Source: an uncultured Erythrobacter sp. (GTDB lineage Bacteria > Pseudomonadota > Alphaproteobacteria > Sphingomonadales > Sphingomonadaceae). Taken from it: a stretch of 64,000 nt of DNA. The stretch lies in assembly GCA_947495555.1 (NCBI GenBank), contig CANLZI010000001.1, forward strand, positions 596,861 to 660,860, read 5' to 3'. Positions 1-6,894 of this stretch are shown in pieces. Both the position numbers and the translations under genes were made by a program. Every line of letters begins with the position of its first letter. Position 1 is the stretch's first letter. Under the pieces are notes generated by a model. It was given only the letters and a program-made list of their open reading frames with translations, did not search any database and had not been told where the DNA came from.

Positions 1-144
1 CCTGTGTCAGGAAAACATGCCTATGATCGCTGGTGCGCCACTCTACCGCATGCAAAGCACCATTTGCTGCCCGATGTGGGCCATTACCCGCAGGTTGAGG
101 CTCCCGCGGAAGTTTCTGCCAAAACACTGGAATGGTTAGGCTGA
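1..144 (+). CDS. alpha/beta hydrolase, C-terminal fragment
   Basis: The window opens inside a plus-strand reading frame that runs in frame 1 to a TGA at 142-144, giving the last 47 residues of a protein. The end carries the pattern LLPDVGHYPQVEAP, which matches the block around the catalytic histidine of alpha/beta-hydrolase fold enzymes (GH.P..E.P), followed by a typical final helix. The nucleophile and acid residues lie outside the window, so substrate cannot be inferred. The gene converges on rplS with a shared intergenic region. Confidence 0.6.
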   Translation, partial: PVSGKHAYDRWCATLPHAKHHLLPDVGHYPQVEAPAEVSAKTLEWLG

Positions 145-273
145 GAAAGCCGGTATGGTAAACCCGCGCCTAACCGCGAAACTTCAAACCTCCCTAAGTT
201 GGTGTTCGTAAGTTCTCAACACGCATTAGCGAAGCTCTAACGGTCGTTCAGTTGTGGTTCCCGTGACCAATAG

Positions 274-312
274 AAAAGGGCGGCTCTGCCAGATGGTAGA
301 GTCGCCCTTTTT
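274..312 (-). terminator. rho-independent terminator after rplS
   Basis: On the minus strand a stem of about 13 pairs (AAGGGCGACTCTACC against GGCAGAGCCGCCCTT, with small wobbles) closes on a short loop and is followed by T residues. It lies just downstream of rplS and is A/T-flanked on both sides, so it could also stop the converging hydrolase transcript. Confidence 0.8.
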
Positions 313-349
313 GAATCTGTAGCCAATCGGATTGGCAAAAATCGAAATC

Positions 350-718
350 TTACGCCTTTGGAGCGTTATCCCGACGTTCCGCGATACGCGCACGCTTACC
401 AGTGCGGCCACGCAGATAGTACAGCTTGGCGCGACGCACGACACCACGGCGAACCACGGTGATGCTGTCAACGATCGGTGCGTACAGCGGGAACACACGT
501 TCCACGCCTTCACCAAAGCTCATTTTGCGAACGGTGAAGTTGCTGTTGATGCTGCGGTTTGAACGCGCAATCACCACACCTTCAAAGTTCTGAATACGCT
601 CACGCGTGCCTTCGATAACCTTTACGCCAACGCGTACGGTGTCGCCTGCACGAAAATCTGGAATATCTTTGCCAGCCTTGGCAATTTCTTCCGCTTCAAT
701 AGTCTGGATCAGGTTCAC
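350..718 (-). CDS. rplS: 50S ribosomal protein L19
   Basis: A 122-residue protein of the usual L19 length. It starts [20 protein letters not shown] and contains the family blocks [22 protein letters not shown] and [29 protein letters not shown], where the basic C-terminal part contacts 23S rRNA at the subunit interface. It is the last gene of the ffh-rpsP-rimM-trmD-rplS cluster, starts 41 bases after trmD, and is followed by a strong terminator, so it is the end of the transcript. Confidence 0.98.
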   Translation of the reverse strand: MNLIQTIEAEEIAKAGKDIPDFRAGDTVRVGVKVIEGTRERIQNFEGVVIARSNRSINSNFTVRKMSFGEGVERVFPLYAPIVDSITVVRRGVVRRAKLYYLRGRTGKRARIAERRDNAPKA

Positions 719-759
719 TGGTCCGTATCCTTATTTTCTCGCCGCTCGCCAGAGGCAGG

Positions 760-1464
760 TCAGTCCCGAGCGTTCCTATAACGCTCCCATAGGTCTGGCC
801 TGCGTAACCGTGTGTGATCTTCCGACATGGCTTTGCGCCACGCCGCGATCTTCGCATGATCCCCCGATCGCAGCACTTCAGGGATCGTGCGCCCTTCCCA
901 TTCTTGAGGTCGGGTATACTGCGGATACTCAAGCAGGCCTTCTTCAAAGCTCTCTTCAGTACCGCTAGAAGCCGCGCCCATTACCCCCGGTAACAGCCGA
1001 ATGCAAGCATCAAGTATCGCCAAAGCGGCGGTTTCTCCGCCCGATAGAACGATGTCAGCCAGGCTGACTTGCTCAATTTGGGGACGAGCCTCGAAAATGC
1101 GCTCGTCAAATCCCTCGAACCGACCGCACATCAGCGTTATTCCAGGACCGCTCGCGATCTGCCGGATGCGTTCCTGGGTGATGGGTTTCCCGCGCGGCGT
1201 CATGGCGAGGATGGGAGCGTCGGGCTGGCGTTCAAGAGCATGATCCACCGTTGCGCCCAGCACATCGGCTTTGAGCACCATTCCGGCCCCGCCGCCTGCG
1301 GGAGGACTGTCGACATTCTTGTGCTTATCTAACGCAAAATCGCGGATTTGCACCGTTTCACATGACCAGTCGCCGCGCGCTAAGGCCTTGCCTGCAAGCG
1401 ACACGCCCAGGGGCCCAGGAAACATCTCGGGGTAGAGAGTAAGGATGGTGGCTGCGAAGGTCAT
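760..1464 (-). CDS. trmD: tRNA (guanine-N1)-methyltransferase
   Basis: TrmD methylates G37 of tRNAs with a G at position 36 using S-adenosylmethionine, which prevents +1 frameshifting. The 234-residue product starts [17 protein letters not shown] and shows the trefoil-knot SAM-binding region with [12 protein letters not shown], the [27 protein letters not shown] block, and the C-terminal [12 protein letters not shown]...[14 protein letters not shown] segment. The start codon overlaps the stop of the upstream small membrane gene as ATGA, implying translational coupling. A decayed copy of its first ten codons exists 394 bases upstream (1829-1858), so this 5' end has been duplicated. Confidence 0.98.
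   Translation of the reverse strand: MTFAATILTLYPEMFPGPLGVSLAGKALARGDWSCETVQIRDFALDKHKNVDSPPAGGGAGMVLKADVLGATVDHALERQPDAPILAMTPRGKPITQERIRQIASGPGITLMCGRFEGFDERIFEARPQIEQVSLADIVLSGGETAALAILDACIRLLPGVMGAASSGTEESFEEGLLEYPQYTRPQEWEGRTIPEVLRSGDHAKIAAWRKAMSEDHTRLRRPDLWERYRNARD
1435..1464 (-). repeat. functional copy of duplicated trmD 5' end
   Basis: First ten codons of trmD ([10 protein letters not shown]). They match 1829-1858 at 26 of 30 positions, and the four differences are all at third codon positions and synonymous. Offset between the copies is 394 bases. Confidence 0.85.
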
Positions 1465-1787
1465 GGTTCGACGTGTTCCTTACCGATCTTGCGGCGCTGC
1501 CTTTCCAAATACAGCGCACCAAGCACCCAAGCCAATAATGTACCGAGGCCGTGGGGCGTCATCGCCTTGCTATTGGCCTTCAGCCACTCGGCTGGAAACC
1601 CGTCAACCACCAAAGGTGCGAACAGATAGTAAAGTGCTGGAAACACAAGCGGGATCAGCCAGACCAAGCGGCTACCGCTGCCAATTTTCTTGCGGCGGAA
1701 CAAGATATTCGCCGTCAGTTCAACAACAACCAGATTGAGGGCGGTCGGTATCAGGACTGCTGTCAAAACCAGGACGGCGGTTATCAT
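1461..1787 (-). CDS. small membrane protein inserted before trmD, unknown function
   Basis: A 108-residue protein with an N-terminal hydrophobic helix ([17 protein letters not shown]...), a basic RRKKIG stretch, a second hydrophobic segment ([16 protein letters not shown]) and a third near residue 80-95 ([14 protein letters not shown]), ending in a charged tail. I do not recognise a family. The stop overlaps the trmD start (ATGA). The DNA is visibly AT-richer than trmD. The relic of a trmD 5' end directly upstream shows that this gene was added between the neighbouring membrane gene and trmD; function cannot be inferred beyond a membrane location. Confidence 0.7.
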   Translation of the reverse strand: MITAVLVLTAVLIPTALNLVVVELTANILFRRKKIGSGSRLVWLIPLVFPALYYLFAPLVVDGFPAEWLKANSKAMTPHGLGTLLAWVLGALYLERQRRKIGKEHVEP

Positions 1788-1828
1788 CCTAAATCTGCCC
1801 TAAGCTTACAAAGCGTTATCACGTGACA

Positions 1829-1858
1829 AAGCGTCAGGATGGTGGCGGCGAAGGTCAT
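1829..1858 (-). pseudogene. relic of trmD 5' end (ten codons)
   Basis: Reading on the minus strand from the ATG at 1858, the codons encode [10 protein letters not shown], identical to the TrmD N-terminus, and then diverge completely. The ATG overlaps the stop of the upstream 111-residue membrane gene as ATGA, exactly as a functional trmD would. This is best read as the former trmD start, displaced when the 108-residue membrane gene plus a new trmD 5' end were inserted. Confidence 0.8.
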
Positions 1859-2190
1859 TTGCCTTCTTCCGAACGCTTCGGACGCAGAAATCTAGAGAGG
1901 GACTGGTGAGCGCGGACACCCACAACAGCCCCAAAGAAACTTACGCAAAACATGACCAGAAATTCAAATAAGGCCATCCAGTTCGCGTAGTCGGTAACAC
2001 CAAGGGCACCATGCTGAAAGCTGCGGAGGAACACGAAAATAGCGAACAGGAATATAGGAAGAAGACCTGAAACGATCATAATTCGACGATCAGGGAGTTC
2101 GGTTAGCCACCGCAGAAGAAATCCGCTTACGAAGCCAACAAAAGTTGGCACGAAAACGGATAAAAAAAGAATCGAAATTTCAACCAACAT
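1855..2190 (-). CDS. small membrane protein, unknown function
   Basis: A 111-residue protein with three predicted hydrophobic helices (about residues 4-27, 38-57 and 70-93) separated by short charged loops, and a basic tail RFLRPKRSEEGK. No family recognised. It overlaps the 3' end of the nitrilase gene by 11 bases and its stop overlaps the relic trmD start by ATGA, so it was the original gene in front of trmD. Sequence is AT-richer than the ribosomal genes. The pattern of a PT dipeptide in helix 1 is shared with the 108-residue neighbour, which could hint at distant paralogy, but the similarity is too weak to claim. Confidence 0.7.
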   Translation of the reverse strand: MLVEISILFLSVFVPTFVGFVSGFLLRWLTELPDRRIMIVSGLLPIFLFAIFVFLRSFQHGALGVTDYANWMALFEFLVMFCVSFFGAVVGVRAHQSLSRFLRPKRSEEGK

Positions 2191-3139
2191 CTGACCACGC
2201 TACCCCATCCTTCTCCCGCGTATCGACGCTTAGCTCAAACACGTCGGGCCGCGAATAGTGGCCGTCTGTATCGAGGCTCGCGAGACCTGCGCCGATTTCG
2301 CTCAGGTCCAGTTCGGCATGAAGCGTTTCTTCACCCTCACCAGCCTGCGCGACCACCCGAGCATCAGGCGCGATGACCATGGAGCCGCCACGGTTCAGCT
2401 GCTCGCCTTCGATGGCGTTGAACAGCGCGAGCGCCTCTGATGAGCCACCAACTCTTTCGAGCCCATCAAACAAATCATCGCGATGCTGCACCAGACCGGC
2501 TGCGAGCACAAAACAGCGTCCCTCCATCGCGTAATGCCGCGAGGCAATGGCGTATTCCTCGCGCACGGTTGGCCAAGCGGCGACGTGGACGCTTTCGCCG
2601 AGATTATGCATCGCGGCGCGCGCCAGCGGCATCCAATGCTCCCAACAGATCAGATTGCCCGCTTTGCCCCATTCAGCCTGATGCACGCCAAGAGTCGAGC
2701 CATCGCCGCGCATCCAGATCAGCCGTTCGCCATGTGTCGGTACCAGCTTGCGGTGATCGAGCGGCGCTTCGCCGGGCCGGAACAGCAATTGATTGTTGTA
2801 AAGGCTCTGCCGCACGCGTTCATGCGCACCGATAGAGATGCACGCCCCGCTTTCGTCGCACAGCTCTTGCAAGGGCAACAAGCGCTCGTCACCCGGCACA
2901 ATCGCCTGGTCGAGCATGATCTGGTGAAGCGCCTTGGTGCCCGGATGGTCCCACAACGCAGCGCCGGGGGCCTCGTCCAGCCACAGCGGATATCCGCCCA
3001 GAAAGGTCTCACCAAAGGCCACAAATTGCGCGCCATTGTCGACCGCTTCGCGCGCCAGGCGCGTGGCTTTCTCGATCCCACCTGTAAAGTCGAGCGGGAC
3101 CGGCGCGGCTTGGCAAATGGCGACGTTGAGTGAGGTCAT
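2180..3139 (-). CDS. nitrilase-superfamily carbon-nitrogen hydrolase
   Basis: A 319-residue enzyme with the full Glu-Lys-Cys triad of the nitrilase superfamily: E44 in FGETFLGGYP, K131 in HRKLVPTHGER, and C165 in NLICWEHWMPLAR. The CWEH.MPL arrangement is that of true nitrilases (branch 1), which turn nitriles into acids plus ammonia, rather than of amidases or carbamoylases. It sits inside the rimM-trmD operon, with an ATGA overlap to the upstream membrane gene and an 11-base overlap downstream, so it is co-translated with translation-machinery genes for no obvious reason. Substrate is unknown. Confidence 0.9.
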   Translation of the reverse strand: MTSLNVAICQAAPVPLDFTGGIEKATRLAREAVDNGAQFVAFGETFLGGYPLWLDEAPGAALWDHPGTKALHQIMLDQAIVPGDERLLPLQELCDESGACISIGAHERVRQSLYNNQLLFRPGEAPLDHRKLVPTHGERLIWMRGDGSTLGVHQAEWGKAGNLICWEHWMPLARAAMHNLGESVHVAAWPTVREEYAIASRHYAMEGRCFVLAAGLVQHRDDLFDGLERVGGSSEALALFNAIEGEQLNRGGSMVIAPDARVVAQAGEGEETLHAELDLSEIGAGLASLDTDGHYSRPDVFELSVDTREKDGVAWSDVG

Positions 3140-3459
3140 TCGAACACGTCGAGCTCACTAGGAGGCTCTCGCCGCTTGCTGTAAAAATAGGCGGTGGGAT
3201 ACCCCACAAGAGCAGCCAATATCAGGCCGCCAACCACCAAGGCGACTAGCGGGATAAGCCCCTCTGTAATCATGCCTACCTCAAGAAAAATGATTACAAT
3301 CGGCAAGAGCACCGGAATGAATGAGCCAGCAAGGGCTGAGATAAGTGCCCGTTTACGCCAACTCATCTTCGGAACAGTTGTGGCCATAAGGAAAGACACG
3401 CCGATGGAAAGGGCTGCAACGAGCCCAATCACGAACAAGAATCCAGCTATACTTGCCAT
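3136..3459 (-). CDS. small membrane protein, unknown function
   Basis: A 107-residue protein with four hydrophobic stretches (about residues 5-27, 40-60, 63-80 and 82-93 by eye) and a short acidic C-terminus (PPSELDVFE). No family recognised. It begins four bases after the rimM stop and its own stop overlaps the nitrilase start (ATGA), so it is embedded in the ribosomal operon. Base composition is lower in GC than rimM and rpsP. Confidence 0.7.
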   Translation of the reverse strand: MASIAGFLFVIGLVAALSIGVSFLMATTVPKMSWRKRALISALAGSFIPVLLPIVIIFLEVGMITEGLIPLVALVVGGLILAALVGYPTAYFYSKRREPPSELDVFE

Positions 3460-3462
3460 ATC

Positions 3463-3981
3463 CTACTCGTCGACGAAATCGGCTGCGATAACAAGCTTTT
3501 CGTCGTCCCATTCGATCACCGCTTCCGCAGTCATCGGGACCATAAAGGTCTTCATGCCCTTTTCGGGAACGGGTGATTTGCGGATTTCGAGAATGTCGGT
3601 TGCGCCATAATTGGCAACATCAATAATCGTCCCAACGCTGTCACCGGCATCGGTAACAACCGCAAGGTCGATCAAGTCCGTGTGGTAATATTCGCCCTGC
3701 TCAAGCGCGGGCAGAGCATCGCGCGAAACGCTGAGCACGGTCCCGCGCAGCTTTTCGGCCTGATTGCGGCCCTGCACCTCGGCAAAGCGGGCAACCGCCC
3801 CGCCCTTATTGTCAGAGCGGATCTTTTTCAGCGTTAATGCGCCGTCATTGAAGCTCTTATGCTGGGCAAGCGCTTCCACGCCTGCCCCAAACAGCTTCAA
3901 ACGGACTTCGCCCGCCACCCCATGCGCGCCTGTTACGGCGGCCAGCTCTAAAGCCGGTGGAGCAGCGGGCGTATCCGTCAC
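3463..3981 (-). CDS. rimM: ribosome maturation factor RimM
   Basis: RimM binds S19 and helps 16S rRNA 3' domain maturation in the 30S subunit. The 172-residue product has the N-terminal reductase-like barrel with VTGAHGVAGEVRLK and the C-terminal PRC-barrel with GEYYHTDLIDL.V....G..VGTI.DV.NYGATDILEI and the ending LVIAADFVDE. It lies directly after rpsP (8-base gap), the standard order. Confidence 0.96.
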   Translation of the reverse strand: MTDTPAAPPALELAAVTGAHGVAGEVRLKLFGAGVEALAQHKSFNDGALTLKKIRSDNKGGAVARFAEVQGRNQAEKLRGTVLSVSRDALPALEQGEYYHTDLIDLAVVTDAGDSVGTIIDVANYGATDILEIRKSPVPEKGMKTFMVPMTAEAVIEWDDEKLVIAADFVDE

Positions 3982-3989
3982 CGAGGTTA

Positions 3990-4556
3990 TTAACCCTCAG
4001 CCTTGTCTTCAGTAGCTTCTTCGGCTGGAGCCTCTTCAGCAGGTGCTTCTTCAGCTGCAGCTTCTTCGGCCGGTGCCTCTTCAGCGGCGGCTTCTTCAGC
4101 AGGAGCTTCTTCGGTAGCCGCCTCTTCTGCAGGCGCTTCAGCAGCAGCTTCTTCTGCTGGCTCTTCGGCGGGTGCTTCAGCAGCTGCGTTCTTGGCTTCT
4201 TCTTCAGCTTCCTTGGCAGCTGCAGCCTTTTCAGCCTTCTCTTCAGCGCGCTCGGTTGCTTTTTCGCCAGGCTTGGCTTTGTTCGGGTTGTTGCGCGCTT
4301 CACGCTCCATGATGCCAGCAGCATCGAGGAAACGCAGAACACGGTCCGAAGGCTTGGCGCCAACGCCCAGCCAGTAACGGATGCGGTCTTCGTTCAATTG
4401 AACGCGCTTTTCATCATCCTTGGCGAGCAGCGGGTTATAGGTACCGATCTGCTCAAGGTATTTGCCGTCACGCGCGCGGCGGCTGTCAGCCGCAACAATC
4501 CGGTAATAGGGGCGCTTCTTTGCGCCACCGCGAGAAAGCCTCAATGCAATTGCCAT
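3990..4556 (-). CDS. rpsP: 30S ribosomal protein S16 with long Ala/Glu/Pro tail
   Basis: Residues 1-85 are canonical S16 ([44 protein letters not shown]). The family is normally about 80-90 residues, but this protein is 188: a basic/acidic linker (about 86-125) leads into a low-complexity tail in which APAEE occurs six times between residues 128 and 180. The tail is acidic, which is unusual for a ribosomal protein expected to contact RNA, and should project from the 30S surface. Extended S16 tails occur in sphingomonads. The repeats create long spurious open frames on the opposite strand. Confidence 0.97.
   Translation of the reverse strand: MAIALRLSRGGAKKRPYYRIVAADSRRARDGKYLEQIGTYNPLLAKDDEKRVQLNEDRIRYWLGVGAKPSDRVLRFLDAAGIMEREARNNPNKAKPGEKATERAEEKAEKAAAAKEAEEEAKNAAAEAPAEEPAEEAAAEAPAEEAATEEAPAEEAAAEEAPAEEAAAEEAPAEEAPAEEATEDKAEG
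4017..4175 (-). repeat. in-frame degenerate repeat encoding APAEE units
   Basis: The rpsP region for residues 128-180 is built from six APAEE units separated by AA/TE/AE residues, with strongly repeated codon use (GCTTCTTC-type pattern on the plus strand). Such tracts change length by slippage or unequal recombination, so copy number probably varies between strains. Confidence 0.8.
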
Positions 4557-4594
4557 TTTAGTTCACCTTTTGAAGTTAAATATCTGAATTTGTA

Positions 4595-6085
4595 TTATTT
4601 CTTGTCAAGCATATCACGAAGTTCAGGGGGGAGCGTATTGCGGTCAACCGAGGGGCCTTTGGGCCCACCCATACCGCCACCCAATCCGGGCATTCCGCCG
4701 CCCATGCCGCCACCCATTCCGGGCATTCCACCGCCTGCACCGAACATGGACGCAAGGCCTTTCAGCCCGCCCATCTTCTTGATTTGTTTCATCGCGCGGG
4801 ACATCTCTTGATGCATTTTTAGCACCTTGTTGACTTCCTGCACCTGGGTCCCACTACCGGCAGCAACGCGCTTTTTGCGCTTGGCGTTCAGCAGTCCGGG
4901 ATGCGCGCGTTCCTTGGCCGTCATCGAACCGATGATTGCGTCCATATGGACCAGCACTTTGTCATCCATGTCTGACGCAGCCAGCGCAGCCTTGGCCTTC
5001 TTCATGCCCGGCATCATGCCAGCCAACATGCCCAGCCCGCCCATATTCTGCATTTGCTGCAGTTGGGTGCGCAGATCATTCAAGTCGAACTGTCCCTTGG
5101 CCATGCGCTTGGCCATGGCTTCGGCATCTTCTTCCTTGATCGTCGCGGCGGCCTTTTCCACCAGGCTGACGACATCGCCCATGCCCAGGATCCGGCCGGC
5201 AACACGCTTGGGGTCAAACGCCTCAATCGCGTCCAGCTTTTCGCCGGTGCCGGCAAATTTGATCGGCTTGCCGGTGACTGCACGCATGGAAAGCGCCGCA
5301 CCGCCGCGCGCATCGCCATCCATCCGGGTGAGGACCACACCGGTCAACGGCACTTCGCCCGAGAAACTTTGCGCTACATTGACGGCATCTTGGCCGGTCA
5401 AACTGTCGACTACCAGCAAGACCTCTGTCGGCGTAGAAACACCGGCAACCGCCTTCATTTCCGCCATCAGGGCTTCGTCAACGTGCAAACGGCCCGCTGT
5501 ATCTAGCAACAAAACATCGGCAACTTGCAATTTGGCCGCTTCCATCGCGCGGCACGCGATATCGACCGGCTGCTGGCCTTCAACAATCGGCAATGTTGCG
5601 ACATCAACCTGCTCGCCCAGCACCGCCAGCTGTTCTTGCGCAGCAGGACGATTAACGTCGAGCGATGCCATGATCGCCTTCTTGCCGTGCTTTTCGCGGA
5701 TCAGCTTGCCCAGCTTGGCCGTCGTGGTGGTCTTACCCGAGCCCTGCAGCCCGACCATCATAATCACGACCGGCGGCTTGGCATCCAGGTTCAGACCTTC
5801 GACCGCGCCATCATTGTCCTCGCCACCCAGCATTGCAACCAACTCGTCATCGACGATCTTGACCACTTGCTGACCCGGCGTGACCGAGCGCAATACGTCT
5901 TGCCCAATCGCTTTTTCGGTAACGGCATCAATGAACCGGCGAGCGACGGGCAAAGCCACGTCTGCCTCGAGCAGTGCAATGCGGACTTCGCGCATGGCAT
6001 CGCGAACGTCTTGTTCTTTGAGCGCGCCGCGCCCTTTGAGCTTGTCGAAGACCCCGCCGAGGCGGTCTGACAGCGTATCAAACAT
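4595..6085 (-). CDS. ffh: signal recognition particle protein
   Basis: Ffh binds signal sequences of nascent membrane proteins together with 4.5S RNA and docks on FtsY through paired GTPases. The 496-residue product shows the N domain (MFDTLSDRLGGVFDKLKGRG), the G domain with G1 GLQGSGKTTTTAKL, DTAGRLHVDE and TRMDGDARGG, and a methionine-rich M domain ending in a Gly/Met-rich low-complexity tail before DRNTLPPELRDMLDKK. An AAGGAG site lies 9 bases before the ATG. It heads the ribosomal operon. Confidence 0.98.
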   Translation of the reverse strand: MFDTLSDRLGGVFDKLKGRGALKEQDVRDAMREVRIALLEADVALPVARRFIDAVTEKAIGQDVLRSVTPGQQVVKIVDDELVAMLGGEDNDGAVEGLNLDAKPPVVIMMVGLQGSGKTTTTAKLGKLIREKHGKKAIMASLDVNRPAAQEQLAVLGEQVDVATLPIVEGQQPVDIACRAMEAAKLQVADVLLLDTAGRLHVDEALMAEMKAVAGVSTPTEVLLVVDSLTGQDAVNVAQSFSGEVPLTGVVLTRMDGDARGGAALSMRAVTGKPIKFAGTGEKLDAIEAFDPKRVAGRILGMGDVVSLVEKAAATIKEEDAEAMAKRMAKGQFDLNDLRTQLQQMQNMGGLGMLAGMMPGMKKAKAALAASDMDDKVLVHMDAIIGSMTAKERAHPGLLNAKRKKRVAAGSGTQVQEVNKVLKMHQEMSRAMKQIKKMGGLKGLASMFGAGGGMPGMGGGMGGGMPGLGGGMGGPKGPSVDRNTLPPELRDMLDKK

Positions 6086-6131
6086 TGTCTACTTCTCCTT
6101 ACTCAAATCCTGCCGTTCAGGAACAAATGCG

Positions 6132-6166
6132 AAAAACGCCGGCGGACGAAACCTCGTCGGCCAGCG
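6132..6166 (-). terminator. rho-independent terminator after tRNA-Ala
   Basis: On the minus strand a 13-base arm (CGCTGGCCGACGA) pairs with TCGTCCGCCGGCG with a single C-C mismatch and one wobble, closes on a four-base loop and is followed by five T residues. It is placed about 40 bases after the tRNA-Ala gene and upstream of ffh. Confidence 0.8.
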
Positions 6167-6204
6167 TGCGAATTCCAACTCGAAATCCGACTTTATTTGG
6201 TGAC

Positions 6205-6280
6205 TGGTGGAGCCTAGCGGGATCGAACCGCTGACCTCAACACTGCCAGTGTTGCGCTCTCCCAGCTGAGCTAAGGCCCC
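6205..6280 (-). tRNA. tRNA-Ala (anticodon GGC)
   Basis: A 76-nt cloverleaf including an encoded CCA. The acceptor stem starts GGGGCCT and carries the G3-U70 wobble that identifies alanine tRNAs; the D arm is GCTCAGCTGGGAGAGC; the anticodon stem CAACA/TGTTG encloses CTGGCAG, giving anticodon GGC; the T arm contains GGTTCGATCC. A terminator follows. Confidence 0.97.
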
Positions 6281-6376
6281 GTTCCAGTCATGTGGGCGAG
6301 GGACAAACCCCGCCGTTCCTGCCTTACAGCAAGGACGCAGCCCATTAGGTGGGCGCGCCCTGCTTGGCAAGTAATT

Positions 6377-6715
6377 TTAGGTTTCGGCTTCGTCTTCGTC
6401 GCCCTTGCCCTTGGTCACGCCAAGGTCGTCGTCTCCGCCAAGATCAACATCATTGTCCGGCGAATCATCGTCCTCGTCGATTTCGGCAATGCTCTCCAGA
6501 TCGTCGTCTCCGCTCAGATCCGAATCAGCTTCGCCTTCTGCTTTCTTCTTATCCGCTTCTTCAAACGGGATCGGCTGCTTGGTCTTGAGCACAGGCTCAG
6601 GATGCCATTCTTCGCCGCATTCGATGCAGGTTACCGGGTCTTCTTTACCCAGATCATAGAAGCGTTCCCCGCATTTGGGGCAGGAACGCTTGGTGCCCCA
6701 TTCTGGCTTAGCCAT
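6377..6715 (-). CDS. TIGR02300 (FYDLN acid) family protein
   Basis: A 112-residue protein with an N-terminal zinc-ribbon-like part: WGTKRSCPKCGERFYDLGKEDPVTCIECGEEW, with two CxxC pairs and the FYDLN-type motif (here FYDLG). The second half is strongly acidic and low-complexity (runs of D and E). The family is nearly restricted to Alphaproteobacteria and its function is unknown. It is divergent from aroA and shares the structured 180-base region between them. Confidence 0.9.
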   Translation of the reverse strand: MAKPEWGTKRSCPKCGERFYDLGKEDPVTCIECGEEWHPEPVLKTKQPIPFEEADKKKAEGEADSDLSGDDDLESIAEIDEDDDSPDNDVDLGGDDDLGVTKGKGDEDEAET

Positions 6716-6779
6716 TGCATAATCCTAAATTGTGCCTCGCCGGATTGGCGGGTGTAAAAATGTAAAAGAGTTTGATGGG

Positions 6780-6820
6780 TCCGGACATGTCCGGAATCAA
6801 GAGTGCGAACTCGATTCCGG
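6780..6820 (+). promoter_or_regulatory. overlapping palindrome and hairpin in the FYDLN/aroA intergenic region
   Basis: A perfect 16-base palindrome TCCGGACATGTCCGGA (6780-6795) overlaps a hairpin at 6791-6820 in which CCGGAATC pairs with GATTCCGG and an inner GAGT pairs with ACTC around a GCGA tetraloop. Both use the CCGGA at 6791-6795, so they exclude each other. A further small hairpin, TTGCC/GGCAA, follows at 6827-6840. This could be an operator or an RNA switch in the aroA leader; which is unknown. If aroA began at the ATG at 6772 the structures would be coding. Confidence 0.45.
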
Positions 6821-6894
6821 CGCGCCTTGCCATAGGGCAACACCGCTGTCAAAAGCCCGCCGGCATCCTAACCCATTTATTCGAAGGATTTCGC

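Noticed and set aside
4017..4175. Repeat tract considered as a CRISPR array or intergenic repeat
   Set aside because: It is in frame with rpsP, lacks unique spacers, and has no cas genes nearby.
3957..4811. Long plus-strand open frames over rpsP (Ser/Phe-rich 284 residues and Ser/Ala-rich 124 residues)
   Set aside because: They are antisense shadows of the Ala/Glu repeat tail of S16; no ribosome site, extreme composition, and the opposite frame is a certain gene.
4827..5873. 348-residue plus-strand frame
   Set aside because: Lies wholly antisense to ffh and has the serine-rich composition of a shadow frame.
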